From positions 1-64,000 of the forward strand of contig NZ_JAGSYH010000007.1 of assembly GCF_025685685.1 (NCBI RefSeq): a stretch of 64,000 nt of DNA, read 5' to 3'. A model generated the notes under the pieces. It saw only the letters and a program-made list of their open reading frames with translations. It was not told the origin of the DNA and did not search any database. Below, piece after piece: positions 49,597 to 58,800 of this stretch (its first letter is position 1; every line of letters begins with the position of its first letter). This stretch comes from Acidicapsa dinghuensis. GTDB taxonomy: Bacteria > Acidobacteriota > Terriglobia > Terriglobales > Acidobacteriaceae. The translations under genes were made by a program, and so were the position numbers.

Positions 49597-52035
49597 TTAA
49601 TTGCCGGAACTGGGTCCGCGACCACCGCCGCCCGGACCAGGGCGTCCGCGGCGACGGCGACGGCGATTGCCACCACCACCTGGCCGGCCACCGCCCTGTC
49701 CACCGAGTCCAGAAGGACCGGGATTCTGCGAAGATCCAGGATCCGCCACGTTGAAGTTCGGCTCATTCTCTTCGTCGAACTCCTCTGACTCCTCGAAATC
49801 ATCGCCACCCTCGATCAAAATCGTGCTGGCGTTCGAAGTCGGCTGACGCTCGTCAAACTCATTGCGCGGACGCTCGATGCGTGGCTTGGGCTGCGCAGGA
49901 GCATCGCCCTGCGGTGCAGCGGGAGCATCGACAATGCCGAGCTTCGCCTTCTGCTCCTTAATCAGCGCCTTGCGGCTGAGCTTGATGCGGTTGCCCTCGA
50001 TTGCGAGCACCTTCACCATCACCTGATCGCCTTCGCGCAGTTCGTCCTTCACATCCTTGACGCGATGCTCTGCAATCTCGGAGATATGCAGCAGGCCGTC
50101 GGTTCCGGGAAAGAGCTCGACGAACGCACCGAACTCTGCGAGGCGAACCACCTTGCCGAGGTAGGTCTTACCGACTTCCGGCACTGCGGTGAGGTTGTTG
50201 ATGATGGCGAGCGCCTGGTTCAGACCATCGGCATCGCTTGAAGCCACATTGACGCGGCCTGTATCGTCCACATCGATCTTGACGCCGGTCTGCTCGATGA
50301 TGCCGCGAATCGTTTTGCCGCCGGGTCCGATGAGATCGCGGATCTTGTCTGTGGGAATGTGCACCGTCTTGATCTGCGGCGCGTACTTCGAGCGCTCCAC
50401 ACGTGGTCCATCCAGCTCGGCATCCATCTTGTCGAGCAGGAAGAGCCGTCCCTTGCGGGCCTGCTCCATGGCTTCGGATAGAATCTGGCGCGTCAGGCCG
50501 CCGATCTTGATGTCCATCTGGAGAGCGGTGATGCCTTTGCGGGTCCCGGCAACCTTGAAGTCCATATCGCCGTAGTGGTCTTCCGCTCCTGCAATGTCGG
50601 TCAGAATCGCATAATCATCGCCTTCCTTCACCAGGCCCATCGCCACTCCGGCAACTGCACCCTTGAGCGGAATGCCTGCATCGAAGAGCGCAAGGCTTGC
50701 GCCGCAAACCGAAGCCATCGAAGAAGAGCCGTTGGACTCGAGAATGTCGGAGACGATGCGGATCGTGTACGGGGACTCATCCGGATTCGGAAGCACGGCA
50801 GAGATGGCGCGCTCGGCCAGTGCGCCGTGGCCAACTTCGCGGCGGCCTACACCGGTCATGCGGCCCACTTCGCCAACCGAGAACGGTGGGAAGTTGTAGT
50901 GGAGCATGAAGCCCTTCTTCTGCTCGCCTTCGAAGCTCTCCATGCGCTGAGAGTCGTCGGTGGTGCCGAGCGTAGCAGTCACCAGCGCCTGCGTCTCACC
51001 ACGGGTAAAGAGCGCCGAACCGTGCGTGCGGGGCAGCACACTGCTCTCGATGCTGATGGGGCGAATTTCGTCAAACTGACGGCGATCGGGACGAATGCGA
51101 TCCTTCGTTACCTGCTCACGGAAGATGCGCTCGCGCAGCAATTCGTAATACTGGTTTAGCTTCTTCTTCGCATTCGGATCGTCAGCCGGGAGTTCCGCTG
51201 CAAGCTCTGTCTTGATCTGCTTGATGAGGTCGTAGCTCTCTATCTTTGAATGCGTTTTGGTGTCGAGCGCATCCTTCAACCGGTCACCGATCTTAGCAAA
51301 GAGCTGGTTGTAATACTCGGCATCTTCGACAGGAGCGGTGAATACACGCTTCTTTTTGCCGGCCTTCGACACCAGCTCGTCGATCGCAACGATGATCTTC
51401 TTGATCTCTTCGTGCGCAAACTCGATGGCGGCGAGGATGTTTTCTTCCGTCTCTTCCTTGGCGCCACTCTCGATCATCACGATGCCGTCTTTGTGGCCGA
51501 CAACCATGATGTTCATCGTGCTGCCTGCGCGCTCGGTGTAGGTCGGATTAATCACGAACTCGCCATTCACGCGGCCCACGCGCACCGCGCCAACTGTTGC
51601 GCTAAACGGGATATCCGAAAGCGCCAAGGCAGCGGCTGCGGCGTTGATCGAAACCACGTCCGGATCATTCTCTTTATCCGCGGAGAAGACCAGCGCAATC
51701 ACCTGAGTTTCGTTGCGGAATCCATCGGGAAAGAGTGGACGGATGGGGCGGTCAATCTGGCGGGAGGTGAGGATTTCTTTTTCGCTTGGGCGGCCTTCAC
51801 GCTTGATGAATCCACCGGGAATGCGTCCGCCTGCATAGGCGTACTCGCGATAATCGACGGTCAGAGGAAAGAAATCGATTCCCTCTTTCGGATCGGGCGA
51901 GGCAACGGCGGTGGACAGCACAACACTGTCTCCGAGCGTAACCAGCGCTGCGCCCGAGGCCTGCTTGGCCATACGGCCGGTTTCAAAGACCAGGCGCTTA
52001 CCACCGGTCAATTCGACTGCTACTTCATGCTTCAT
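49597..52035 (-). CDS. pnp: polyribonucleotide nucleotidyltransferase
   Basis: PNPase degrades RNA 3'-5' with phosphate. I start at ATG 52035 (MKHEVAVELTGGKRL), which has AGAGGA 6-7 nt upstream; the longer frame adds an Arg-rich non-homologous stretch. The 812 residues have two RNase PH domains (RQFDEIRPISIE, TLGTTDDSQRMESFEGE), a KH domain (IRDLIGPGGKTIRGII) and an S1 domain (YLGKVVRLAEFGAFVELFPG). A tail of about 100 residues is acidic, then Gly/Arg-rich (GGGNRRRRRRGRPG), which is unusual. rpsO is upstream, as is common. Confidence 0.96.
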   Translation of the reverse strand: MKHEVAVELTGGKRLVFETGRMAKQASGAALVTLGDSVVLSTAVASPDPKEGIDFFPLTVDYREYAYAGGRIPGGFIKREGRPSEKEILTSRQIDRPIRPLFPDGFRNETQVIALVFSADKENDPDVVSINAAAAALALSDIPFSATVGAVRVGRVNGEFVINPTYTERAGSTMNIMVVGHKDGIVMIESGAKEETEENILAAIEFAHEEIKKIIVAIDELVSKAGKKKRVFTAPVEDAEYYNQLFAKIGDRLKDALDTKTHSKIESYDLIKQIKTELAAELPADDPNAKKKLNQYYELLRERIFREQVTKDRIRPDRRQFDEIRPISIESSVLPRTHGSALFTRGETQALVTATLGTTDDSQRMESFEGEQKKGFMLHYNFPPFSVGEVGRMTGVGRREVGHGALAERAISAVLPNPDESPYTIRIVSDILESNGSSSMASVCGASLALFDAGIPLKGAVAGVAMGLVKEGDDYAILTDIAGAEDHYGDMDFKVAGTRKGITALQMDIKIGGLTRQILSEAMEQARKGRLFLLDKMDAELDGPRVERSKYAPQIKTVHIPTDKIRDLIGPGGKTIRGIIEQTGVKIDVDDTGRVNVASSDADGLNQALAIINNLTAVPEVGKTYLGKVVRLAEFGAFVELFPGTDGLLHISEIAEHRVKDVKDELREGDQVMVKVLAIEGNRIKLSRKALIKEQKAKLGIVDAPAAPQGDAPAQPKPRIERPRNEFDERQPTSNASTILIEGGDDFEESEEFDEENEPNFNVADPGSSQNPGPSGLGGQGGGRPGGGGNRRRRRRGRPGPGGGGRGPSSGN

Positions 52036-52326
52036 AGAGTCCTCTCTCTTTGCATCGTCTCTTCGTGGAAACTTGTGGGAACCGGGCCATAACGCAGGAG
52101 AACGAAGCCTTCGCCGCGCGCTCAAACGGGCGCGTCGACGAATATGCCTGAACACACCAAGGACCTGCGCAAGGTGTCAGTCTCGCCGCAGGTCCTGGTT
52201 TCATATCATTCTCTTTTCGCCGTGCGACAGATAGGACGAGGCCCGCGAATCTGTACGAACTCGCGGCCCTGACCACGTTTCGGTCTAGGCGATTCCTGGG
52301 CAATGTGGGCTCGGGGTGTTCTTCGC

Positions 52327-52593
52327 TTACTTGCGGATGCCCAACTTGCCGATTACGTCGCGGTAACGATCCGCATCATGCGCCTTCAGATAGTCCAGCA
52401 GACGGCGACGCTTGCTGACCAGCATCAGAAGTCCACGACGAGAAGCGTGATCCTTCTTGTGGGTCTTGAAGTGCTCGGTCAACTCGCCAATGCGTGTACT
52501 CAGAATCGCAATCTGAACTTCCGGCGAACCGGTGTCAGAATCATGCGTGCGGAAGCGTTCAATCAGTTCTGTTTTCGTTGCAGATGCCAACAC
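52327..52593 (-). CDS. rpsO: 30S ribosomal protein S15
   Basis: The 88-residue S15 binds 16S rRNA early in small-subunit assembly. [16 protein letters not shown] and [19 protein letters not shown] are diagnostic. The start is GTG 52593 (then TTG GCA): the longer TTG frame at 52614 contains the GAGGAG site itself, so it cannot be the start. rpsO-pnp order is conserved in many bacteria; the 291-nt gap may hold the pnp leader. Confidence 0.93.
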   Translation of the reverse strand: MLASATKTELIERFRTHDSDTGSPEVQIAILSTRIGELTEHFKTHKKDHASRRGLLMLVSKRRRLLDYLKAHDADRYRDVIGKLGIRK

Positions 52594-52709
52594 AGCTTTC
52601 TTGTTACTCCTCAATCCATCTCAATGTCTGGCTTAAGCTTACCATGGATTGAGCAAGCCGTAAAAACCTGGTTACCCGTGGAACTGTCCGCCAATATCGC
52701 ATCTTTCCC

Positions 52710-53774
52710 CTATTGATCTCCGGCTGCCCAGTAGTTTTCACGCGCAACAACATGCGCGCCATAGTCCTGCGTGAGCCGTACGTGAAGCGTGTGCAGCCCC
52801 GGAGTTGGGTCCGTAGGCGTAAAACTCAGCATGTAACGGTTCCGGACATGCTTGGACATCTCGTCGATCCGGTCCTCAAATCCCTTATCCCGAGTAAAAG
52901 GCGCGTACTCCCCACCACTCATCAGGGCAATCTCTTTAGGGATATTTTTCTTAAGCGCCTGCGTCACCATCAGCAGCGTACTGATGAGGCTCATGGTGCG
53001 CTGATCGCCGCTATCTTTCACATCATGAAGGAATTCCGCCCGCGACGGCGAAAATGTCAGGCTCAACACCAGCACGTCACTCAGGCCGATCCGTTGCACC
53101 AGTTTCTCGGGCCGTATGTGGCTGCCGCCGTGTTCGCGCGGTTCACTGATTAGCAGCAGAACTCGCCGGTATTCCTTGGGCTGGGTCCGTAAAATATCGA
53201 CCGCGTAGCTGATGGTGTCCAGAATCGCATCTCCTCCATCGCCGGGGTCGAAATGGCGAAGATCGTCCGTCAGATCCGCCTCGGATTGGGTGAAATCTCG
53301 GACCAGATGCGGCTTGGAATCAAATCCCACAAGCGCCGCTTCACTCTTTCCATCCCCTAGAAAAAGATCGAGCAGCGGCCCAAGTTTGGCTATTTTGTCG
53401 AATTCCAGCCCTGCCATCCGCCCCTGCTCGACTGCTACCACCAACGCCACTGGAGCGGTATCCATGTCTTCTTCCACATGCAGTTTCTGTGGAACGCCGT
53501 TATCGGTAAGCTCAAAATCCGTCGGCTTTAATCCGTAAACTACATCGCCATGGTCTTTTTCTACCAGCGTCGGAACGAGAACGACGTTAGTGGTCGCGTG
53601 CAGCACCGTCTGGCCACCGTCCGGCGACGGCAGCGCCTTGGGTGGCTCAGGTGGAGGCAATTCCTGGGCTCTCGCCTGAAAAATACTCACCCCAACGGTA
53701 ACGACAGTCAATATGAGCAATCGGTATCGTCCGAACCTACCTGTGGGGCCAGTCGCCCCAACCCAGCGAACCAT
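52710..53774 (-). CDS. exported VWA-domain protein
   Basis: A 354-residue protein with a signal/anchor (about 15-36, LLILTVVTVGVSIFQARA) and a von Willebrand factor A-like domain. The segment VVYGLKPTDFELTDNGVPQK followed by VALVVAVEQ is the pattern of Acidobacteria VWFA proteins, but the canonical metal site DxSxS is replaced (VAVEQGRMAG). Function unknown. The gene stands alone. Confidence 0.8.
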   Translation of the reverse strand: MVRWVGATGPTGRFGRYRLLILTVVTVGVSIFQARAQELPPPEPPKALPSPDGGQTVLHATTNVVLVPTLVEKDHGDVVYGLKPTDFELTDNGVPQKLHVEEDMDTAPVALVVAVEQGRMAGLEFDKIAKLGPLLDLFLGDGKSEAALVGFDSKPHLVRDFTQSEADLTDDLRHFDPGDGGDAILDTISYAVDILRTQPKEYRRVLLLISEPREHGGSHIRPEKLVQRIGLSDVLVLSLTFSPSRAEFLHDVKDSGDQRTMSLISTLLMVTQALKKNIPKEIALMSGGEYAPFTRDKGFEDRIDEMSKHVRNRYMLSFTPTDPTPGLHTLHVRLTQDYGAHVVARENYWAAGDQ

Positions 53775-53863
53775 GCACTCTCCCGCATTCCATCGAATTG
53801 CTTCTATTCAAGAAGATTAGACGACTCTTGCCACTGAACAGGTCGCTTAGGCAACATCCGGCA

Positions 53864-55153
53864 TTATGCGTCTGGCTTCGGTGTCCCGTCAGGACGAGGC
53901 TGAGGAGCTGTTCCCGGACTACCCGGCACAGCAAACGGAGCATAAGGGTCAGAGACAGGTTGCTGCGGCGCATTAGAGCTCGGCTGCGAAACAGGCCGTC
54001 GCGCCGTGTCGATCGCGCTGCGAATGGCGAAAAACGCCGGCGTTGGACGATACTCGTCGTCAAAGGGCAGTGGCCGCTGGCGTGATCCATCTGGCCGGAT
54101 TGTCCAAGGCTGCCGGATCTGGTTCAGCCATGTGTGCGCATCCGTAATGCCCCAGGTAAGAAAGGCCTTCACATTGGGCTCTGCCAACACCATTCCCAGA
54201 TAGCTCTTGTAGACCTCGGCAACTGCTGCGTCCTGCACATCGGAACCGCCTTCGAGCTGGTGGGTATTCACATCCATCTCTGTGATGTAGACCTCAAGCC
54301 CCAGCTTAGCGACCTCACGAATCAGGCTAAGAAGACCCGAACCTGGTTTAGGGCCGGTTGCCTGCAGATGGCTCTGAATGCCGATGGCTTGAATCGGAAT
54401 ACCGCGCGCCACCAGCCGCCGCACCAGCAGCAGCACCTGCCCGCGCTTCGCTGTCTGCTCCGGAGTATCGAGCTCAATGTCGTAATCGTTGTAAGTCAGC
54501 TTTGCATGTGGATCGGCCTTGGCCGCGGCGGTAAACGCCAACTCAATGTATGATGGCCCGATCAATTGCAGCCACGGCGAGTTGCGCAAACCATCCGGAC
54601 GGCTATCCTGCAGGTACACCGCTTCATTCACTACATCCCAGCTATGCACCCGGCCTGCGTATCGTCCAGCTACAGTTTGAATATGCTGCGTCAGCAGAGA
54701 TGCCGCATTATCCTTCGTCGCCACAGAAGAAAACCACGCCGGCAATTGCTCATGCCAGCAAAGGTTATGTCCGCGTACCTGCTGTTGATATGCGGCGGCA
54801 AAGGCAAACAGCTTATCGGCAGGGGTGAAGTTGTAGGTGGATGCAGTCGGTCGTAAACTCGACCACTTCATCGCGTTCTCCGCGACAAGAATTCCGGCCT
54901 GCTCCGCGACGGTTCGGGTATAAGCCTCGGCGTCCGGGCTTGCGTTGCCTTGATCAAAATCCAGCAATTCCGGCACAACGGCGCAACCTGTAAGGACTCC
55001 CGCGGCAGCACCATGCGCTCGCAGTGAATTTGGGCCATTCACATCCGGCCCCGAAGCAGGGGCGAACCGGCGCTCGGCGAGAAGAGGCGGGCACAAAGCA
55101 GCCGCTGCCGCCATCCGGCTGAATCGCCTGCGTGTCCACAGAAGACGGGACAT
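53864..55153 (-). CDS. GH10 endo-1,4-beta-xylanase
   Basis: A 429-residue exported xylanase that cuts xylan in the backbone. The GH10 acid/base is E177 in SWDVVNEAV and the nucleophile is E292 in YITEMDV; NAMKWSSLRP and HNLCWHEQLPAWF give the substrate subsites. The N-terminus TRRRFSRMAAAAALC could be a Tat or Sec signal. The C-terminal about 40 residues are Pro/Gln-rich with no module recognised. Confidence 0.94.
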   Translation of the reverse strand: MSRLLWTRRRFSRMAAAAALCPPLLAERRFAPASGPDVNGPNSLRAHGAAAGVLTGCAVVPELLDFDQGNASPDAEAYTRTVAEQAGILVAENAMKWSSLRPTASTYNFTPADKLFAFAAAYQQQVRGHNLCWHEQLPAWFSSVATKDNAASLLTQHIQTVAGRYAGRVHSWDVVNEAVYLQDSRPDGLRNSPWLQLIGPSYIELAFTAAAKADPHAKLTYNDYDIELDTPEQTAKRGQVLLLVRRLVARGIPIQAIGIQSHLQATGPKPGSGLLSLIREVAKLGLEVYITEMDVNTHQLEGGSDVQDAAVAEVYKSYLGMVLAEPNVKAFLTWGITDAHTWLNQIRQPWTIRPDGSRQRPLPFDDEYRPTPAFFAIRSAIDTARRPVSQPSSNAPQQPVSDPYAPFAVPGSPGTAPQPRPDGTPKPDA

Positions 55154-55178
55154 CTGTCTCCTTTGCCTCCTGAGCCAA

Positions 55179-55403
55179 TTAGCGGCTGCGCTTCACAGCT
55201 CGCTCCAGTTGACCGGTCCATGCCAGAAAGCTAAGGAGTTCCTTGCGCGAATCCCACATGAATGCAAAAACATCCCGTGCGGTAAGCACCTCGGCTTTCT
55301 TGCCGGAATAGGTCTCGATCCGCCACTTCAGAAACTCACTCTTCCATGGCGTCAGACGCGCGCCACGCGTGGCGTTCCAGAGAAATCGTATCGAGGCAAA
55401 CAC
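55179..55403 (-). CDS. small conserved-looking protein
   Basis: A 74-residue basic protein (FLWNATRGARLTPWKSEFLK, FAFMWDSRKELLSFLAWTG). No signal or motif. It lies 25 nt upstream of the xylanase and could be co-expressed with it. Family unknown. Confidence 0.6.
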   Translation of the reverse strand: MFASIRFLWNATRGARLTPWKSEFLKWRIETYSGKKAEVLTARDVFAFMWDSRKELLSFLAWTGQLERAVKRSR

Positions 55404-55479
55404 AGGAAACTCCCTTTGTCCTGAGTATATCGGGCAAAGGGAGTGCTGGATGCAGCGAAAGAAGCGATGTGTCCGAATG

Positions 55480-56373
55480 CTATAGCTTGTCGAAGAGACT
55501 TCCCTGTCCCAGCGCGGCTATCACGTTAATCAAAGCCGTTTGCTGCGACTCGGATAACGAGAGCTGCGATGAAACCTGAGCAACATCTGCTTGCATCAGG
55601 TTAGTCTGCACCGTTGTCAATTGCGTTTGCTGATCTGTAATCGCGCTTGAAGCATTCTTGAGACGTGTGATTGAATTATCGATCGTCACACGCTGCTGGC
55701 TGAGGTAATTGATTGCATCATTCAATGCCGAGGTGTCCGAAACACCGCTGCCCGAACCGCCATTGGCGTAATCGGCTACTAAATTGTTCAAGGTACCCAG
55801 CACATTGGCCGTCGAAGAAAGAAAGACCTGATTACCCGGCAGATTCAGTTGAATTGACTGACCATTCGGAGTCTGAAGCGTATTCACATCCGAGTCGCCG
55901 CTGTACGTCACTGTTGCTGGCGTCGTCGAACTGTTCAACGAAAACGGACTGGTCGAGCTCTGGCCGCCTGCGAAGATGTACACGCCCTGATAGCTCGTAT
56001 TCGCCAGCGACACCACCTCATCGCGAATACCCGCCAGTTCGTTGGACACCGATTGCAGATCGCTCGAGTTCAACGTACCGTTATTCGCTTCTGTAGCCAG
56101 CGACAATGCCTGCGTCAGTTGCGTTACGACACTGCCCAGTGCGGAATCCGTCACTTGAAGCATGCCCGTGGTCAGGCTTGCCGTCTGCGTAAACGAGTCA
56201 TCCTGCTGGATACTGTTGAGAAATTGCACATTCTCCGCCGATGCGACAGGATCTTGCCCAATCGAGTTCACCCGCAGCCCGCTCGAAAGCTCCTGGCTCA
56301 GATTCTCCTGAGTAGCCTGCGCCTGATCCAGAGCTCCGCTCAGGTTGTACACATAAAAGGGATCGACTCGCAT
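55480..56373 (-). CDS. flgL: flagellar hook-filament junction protein FlgL
   Basis: FlgL (HAP3) joins hook and filament. The 297-residue protein has flagellin-like D0/D1 helices at both ends: N-terminal LDQAQATQENLSQELSSGLR and NSIGQDPVASAENVQFLNSI, C-terminal MQADVAQVSSQLSLSESQQT followed by ALINV. The central region is Ser/Thr-rich. It starts 34 nt after the stop of the chimeric gene that occupies the flgK position. No other flagellar gene is in the window. Confidence 0.9.
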   Translation of the reverse strand: MRVDPFYVYNLSGALDQAQATQENLSQELSSGLRVNSIGQDPVASAENVQFLNSIQQDDSFTQTASLTTGMLQVTDSALGSVVTQLTQALSLATEANNGTLNSSDLQSVSNELAGIRDEVVSLANTSYQGVYIFAGGQSSTSPFSLNSSTTPATVTYSGDSDVNTLQTPNGQSIQLNLPGNQVFLSSTANVLGTLNNLVADYANGGSGSGVSDTSALNDAINYLSQQRVTIDNSITRLKNASSAITDQQTQLTTVQTNLMQADVAQVSSQLSLSESQQTALINVIAALGQGSLFDKL

Positions 56374-56407
56374 GTTGTCTCCGTCTCTTCAGAATCGACT
56401 TGCGCTT

Positions 56408-57442
56408 TCACGACACAGCCGTCTCTACACCAAGGTTCAACGCTGAGGCATACACAGTGTTCAGGATGGTGAACGTCTGCGACGCAGCTTGATATGCCCG
56501 TTGAAACTGTTCCAGGTTGCTTGCCTCTTCATCGAGGCTCACGCTCGAAAGAGAACTGACCTGCGTCTGAAGCTGTGTCACCGACGCGCTCAGTGCCTGG
56601 CTTTCGGTCGTCGTCTGCGAAACCGTTGCACCTAGGGTGCTGACAAGATTCGCGTAGAAATTCGTGGGCGTCTCACCGTTGATGATGTTCTGCGAGCCAA
56701 GGTTCGCAGCTGTCACCGCATTCGAATCGTCTCCTGTCCCATCTCCCAGCCCGGCGGCGGCTATTTTATTGGGGTCTGTCATCACCACATGCATGGCGGC
56801 AGCACTGCCGGCTACGTGTGTAGGCGCGGCAAAAATATTGCCGGCGTTGCCGTTATCTCCATCGAGATCGGTTCCCACGATGTTCGTCGTCTGCGCCGGC
56901 TCCATATGCCATACAGCATCCAGCAGCTCGACACGTGAAACACAGTGCCCGCGATTCAGCATCAGATGCTCCAACAGGGCAAATTCTTTGTTAGTCAGGG
57001 AAATCGCGTTACCCGCACGCCGCACAGCATGATCCAGCCGGTCGAGTTCCAGGTCGCCCGCGCGCAGTGTAAGCTTCGTCTCTCGCTTGCGCCGCAGCAG
57101 TGCCCGGCAACGTGCGCGCAGTTCATGCAGGCTGAACGGCTTCACCATCAGATCGTCGGCGCCAAGATCAAAACAGCGAATACGCGTTTCTACCTCCTGC
57201 CGCCCAGTCAGCACCAGCACCGGAAGATTCGAATCCATCCTGCGCAGATGGCCAAGCACCTGCTCTCCATCCAGCACTGGCAGATTCAGATCCAGAATCG
57301 CGAGATCCGGCATTTCGCGCTGCAGCGCCAGCATTGCCACCCCCCCGTCCTCCGCGCGGCTTACCCGATGCCCATCCGCCTCCATACCGCGGGAAAGAAA
57401 CTTCACCAGAGCCAGATCATCTTCCACGACTAGAACTTTCAT
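56408..57442 (-). CDS. response regulator/FlgK chimera
   Basis: A 344-residue protein from ATG 57442. Residues 1-118 are an intact receiver domain (D8, D9, phosphoacceptor D51, T79, K101) and about 122-189 are the first half of an OmpR-type winged helix (NKEFALLEHLMLNRGHCVSR). After HMEPAQTTNIV (junction near DNA 56876) the sequence turns into the C-terminal part of FlgK: NFYANLVSTLGATVS, then SLSSVSLDEEASNLEQFQRA and the D0 tail. The recognition helix and wing of the DNA-binding domain are missing, as is the N-terminal part of FlgK. The gene order is flgK-like then flgL, so a deletion in flagellar DNA is the simplest explanation. It is a fusion, not a frameshift artefact of my reading: the frame is open throughout. 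A misassembly remains possible. Confidence 0.85.
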   Translation of the reverse strand: MKVLVVEDDLALVKFLSRGMEADGHRVSRAEDGGVAMLALQREMPDLAILDLNLPVLDGEQVLGHLRRMDSNLPVLVLTGRQEVETRIRCFDLGADDLMVKPFSLHELRARCRALLRRKRETKLTLRAGDLELDRLDHAVRRAGNAISLTNKEFALLEHLMLNRGHCVSRVELLDAVWHMEPAQTTNIVGTDLDGDNGNAGNIFAAPTHVAGSAAAMHVVMTDPNKIAAAGLGDGTGDDSNAVTAANLGSQNIINGETPTNFYANLVSTLGATVSQTTTESQALSASVTQLQTQVSSLSSVSLDEEASNLEQFQRAYQAASQTFTILNTVYASALNLGVETAVS

Positions 57443-57715
57443 CCTGCCACTCTCCACGCCCGCTTCCTATGCGCTCAACGTCCCGCCATCCAACCGTTGC
57501 TGAAGGTCATGCGGCGGCTACATCCACACAGTCACCTGAACACGCAGCATGGCTCAAGCAAAAAACCGGCATCACGCACAGCTCTTTCCAGGATTGGGAG
57601 AAGCTCAGACAGATTCCCGAAAAGCGACCGATCCCGGGACACTCTGAAGAAAATCCAATGCGCAACCCTATTCAACCTGCACCGTTAACTAGGGAAAGGA
57701 CAGCGAAGATTTTTC

Positions 57716-57745
57716 TTGGCCGCTTCGCCTTTATTTCGCTATAAT
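57716..57745 (+). promoter_or_regulatory. lexA promoter, probably leaderless transcript
   Basis: TTGGCC (57716-57721) and the perfect TATAAT (57740-57745) are 18 nt apart. The ATG at 57752 lies at the position where transcription would start, and no ribosome-binding site precedes it. The rest of 57458-57715 shows no gene; I see no LexA operator, but the lineage's operator is not known to me. Confidence 0.65.
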
Positions 57746-57751
57746 CCGCCC

Positions 57752-58357
57752 ATGGCTGTCACGCGAAGACAAAAAGAGGTACTCGATTTCCTTGAAGCGT
57801 TCGTTACCAGCAACGGTTATTCGCCTTCTTTCGAGGAGATCGCACGCGGTCTTGAGCTTAAGTCCCTCGCGACTGTGCACAAACACATCTCAAATCTTGA
57901 GCGAAAGGGCCTGTTAGACCGGGTTCACAACCGCAGCCGCTCCATCGATGTGGTTCCGGCGGGCACGCGAACTCGAACCAGTGACCGGCTACCGCTGATG
58001 GGCCGCATCGCAGCAGGCCTGCCTGTCGAAGCCGCAGAAAACTCCGAGAGCATTTCGCTGCACGATGTCGTGGGCAACAAAGATGTCTTCGCGCTCGAAG
58101 TTCGCGGAGACTCCATGCGCGATGAGCACATTGTTAATGGCGATTATGTCTTGGTCGAGCGCACGCGAACCGCGCGCCAGGGGGAGATTGTTGTTGCTCT
58201 CGTGCGTGGCGCAGAGACCACGCTGAAGCGTTTCTATCTGGAAGGTAGCCAGGTGCGCCTGCAGCCTGCAAACCTGGAAATGGACCCCATCTTCGTCCCA
58301 GCCAGCCAGGTCTCGATTCAAGGGCGTGTACTGGGCGTGCTGCGGCGTTATAGATAG
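57752..58357 (+). CDS. lexA: LexA repressor
   Basis: LexA represses SOS genes and cleaves itself when RecA is active. The 201-residue protein has a winged helix (YSPSFEEIARGLELKSLATV at about 23-42), the cleavage bond A88-G89 in RIAAGLP, nucleophile S121 in RGDSMRD and K159 in TTLKRF. The start is ATG 57752 (MAVTRRQKEVLDFL); the longer frame from 57716 adds residues read through the promoter. Confidence 0.96.
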   Translation: MAVTRRQKEVLDFLEAFVTSNGYSPSFEEIARGLELKSLATVHKHISNLERKGLLDRVHNRSRSIDVVPAGTRTRTSDRLPLMGRIAAGLPVEAAENSESISLHDVVGNKDVFALEVRGDSMRDEHIVNGDYVLVERTRTARQGEIVVALVRGAETTLKRFYLEGSQVRLQPANLEMDPIFVPASQVSIQGRVLGVLRRYR

Positions 58358-58402
58358 GCTCGTGGAACTTCTCCACATCAGGCCAAAATCGCGCAAAAAC
58401 AC

Positions 58403-58431
58403 TAAGGGCCGGAGATGATCTCCAGCCCTTA
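58403..58431 (-). terminator. terminator of trxA
   Basis: TAAGGGC(C)GGAGA pairs with TCTCC(A)GCCCTTA (58403-58431, one mismatch). On the minus strand a GTGTTTTTG run follows, so it ends trxA; on the plus strand (lexA) the T-run is absent. Confidence 0.7.
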
Positions 58432-58452
58432 ACCCATCCGATCTTCGATTAC

Positions 58453-58800
58453 TTAATTGACGCCAGCAAGCGAGACTACGCGATTGACCTTCTCCTCGAT
58501 CACTTCGCGTGGGACATATCCTACGATCTGGTCGGCGACTTTACCGTCCTTGAACAGCAGTAACGCGGGAATACCGCGAATGCCATAGCGCGAAGGCGTA
58601 GCGCCGTTGCGGTCTACATCCATCTTCGCAACCTTCAGCTTGCCGGCATAAGCACTGGCCACTTCTTCCACAATCGGAGCAATCGCACGGCAGGGTCCGC
58701 ACCATACTGCCCAGAAATCGACCAGCACTGGCTGCTCCGACTTGAGCACTTCCTGATCGAACGTTGCATCGCTTACTTCAAAAATTGCGTTTCCGGCCAT
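58453..58800 (-). CDS. trxA: thioredoxin
   Basis: A 115-residue cytoplasmic disulphide reductase. The active site is W33-C34-G-P-C37 in FWAVWCGPC; GIRGIPALLLFKDGK contains the cis-Pro. Length and order are those of TrxA. It converges with lexA. Confidence 0.96.
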   Translation of the reverse strand: MAGNAIFEVSDATFDQEVLKSEQPVLVDFWAVWCGPCRAIAPIVEEVASAYAGKLKVAKMDVDRNGATPSRYGIRGIPALLLFKDGKVADQIVGYVPREVIEEKVNRVVSLAGVN

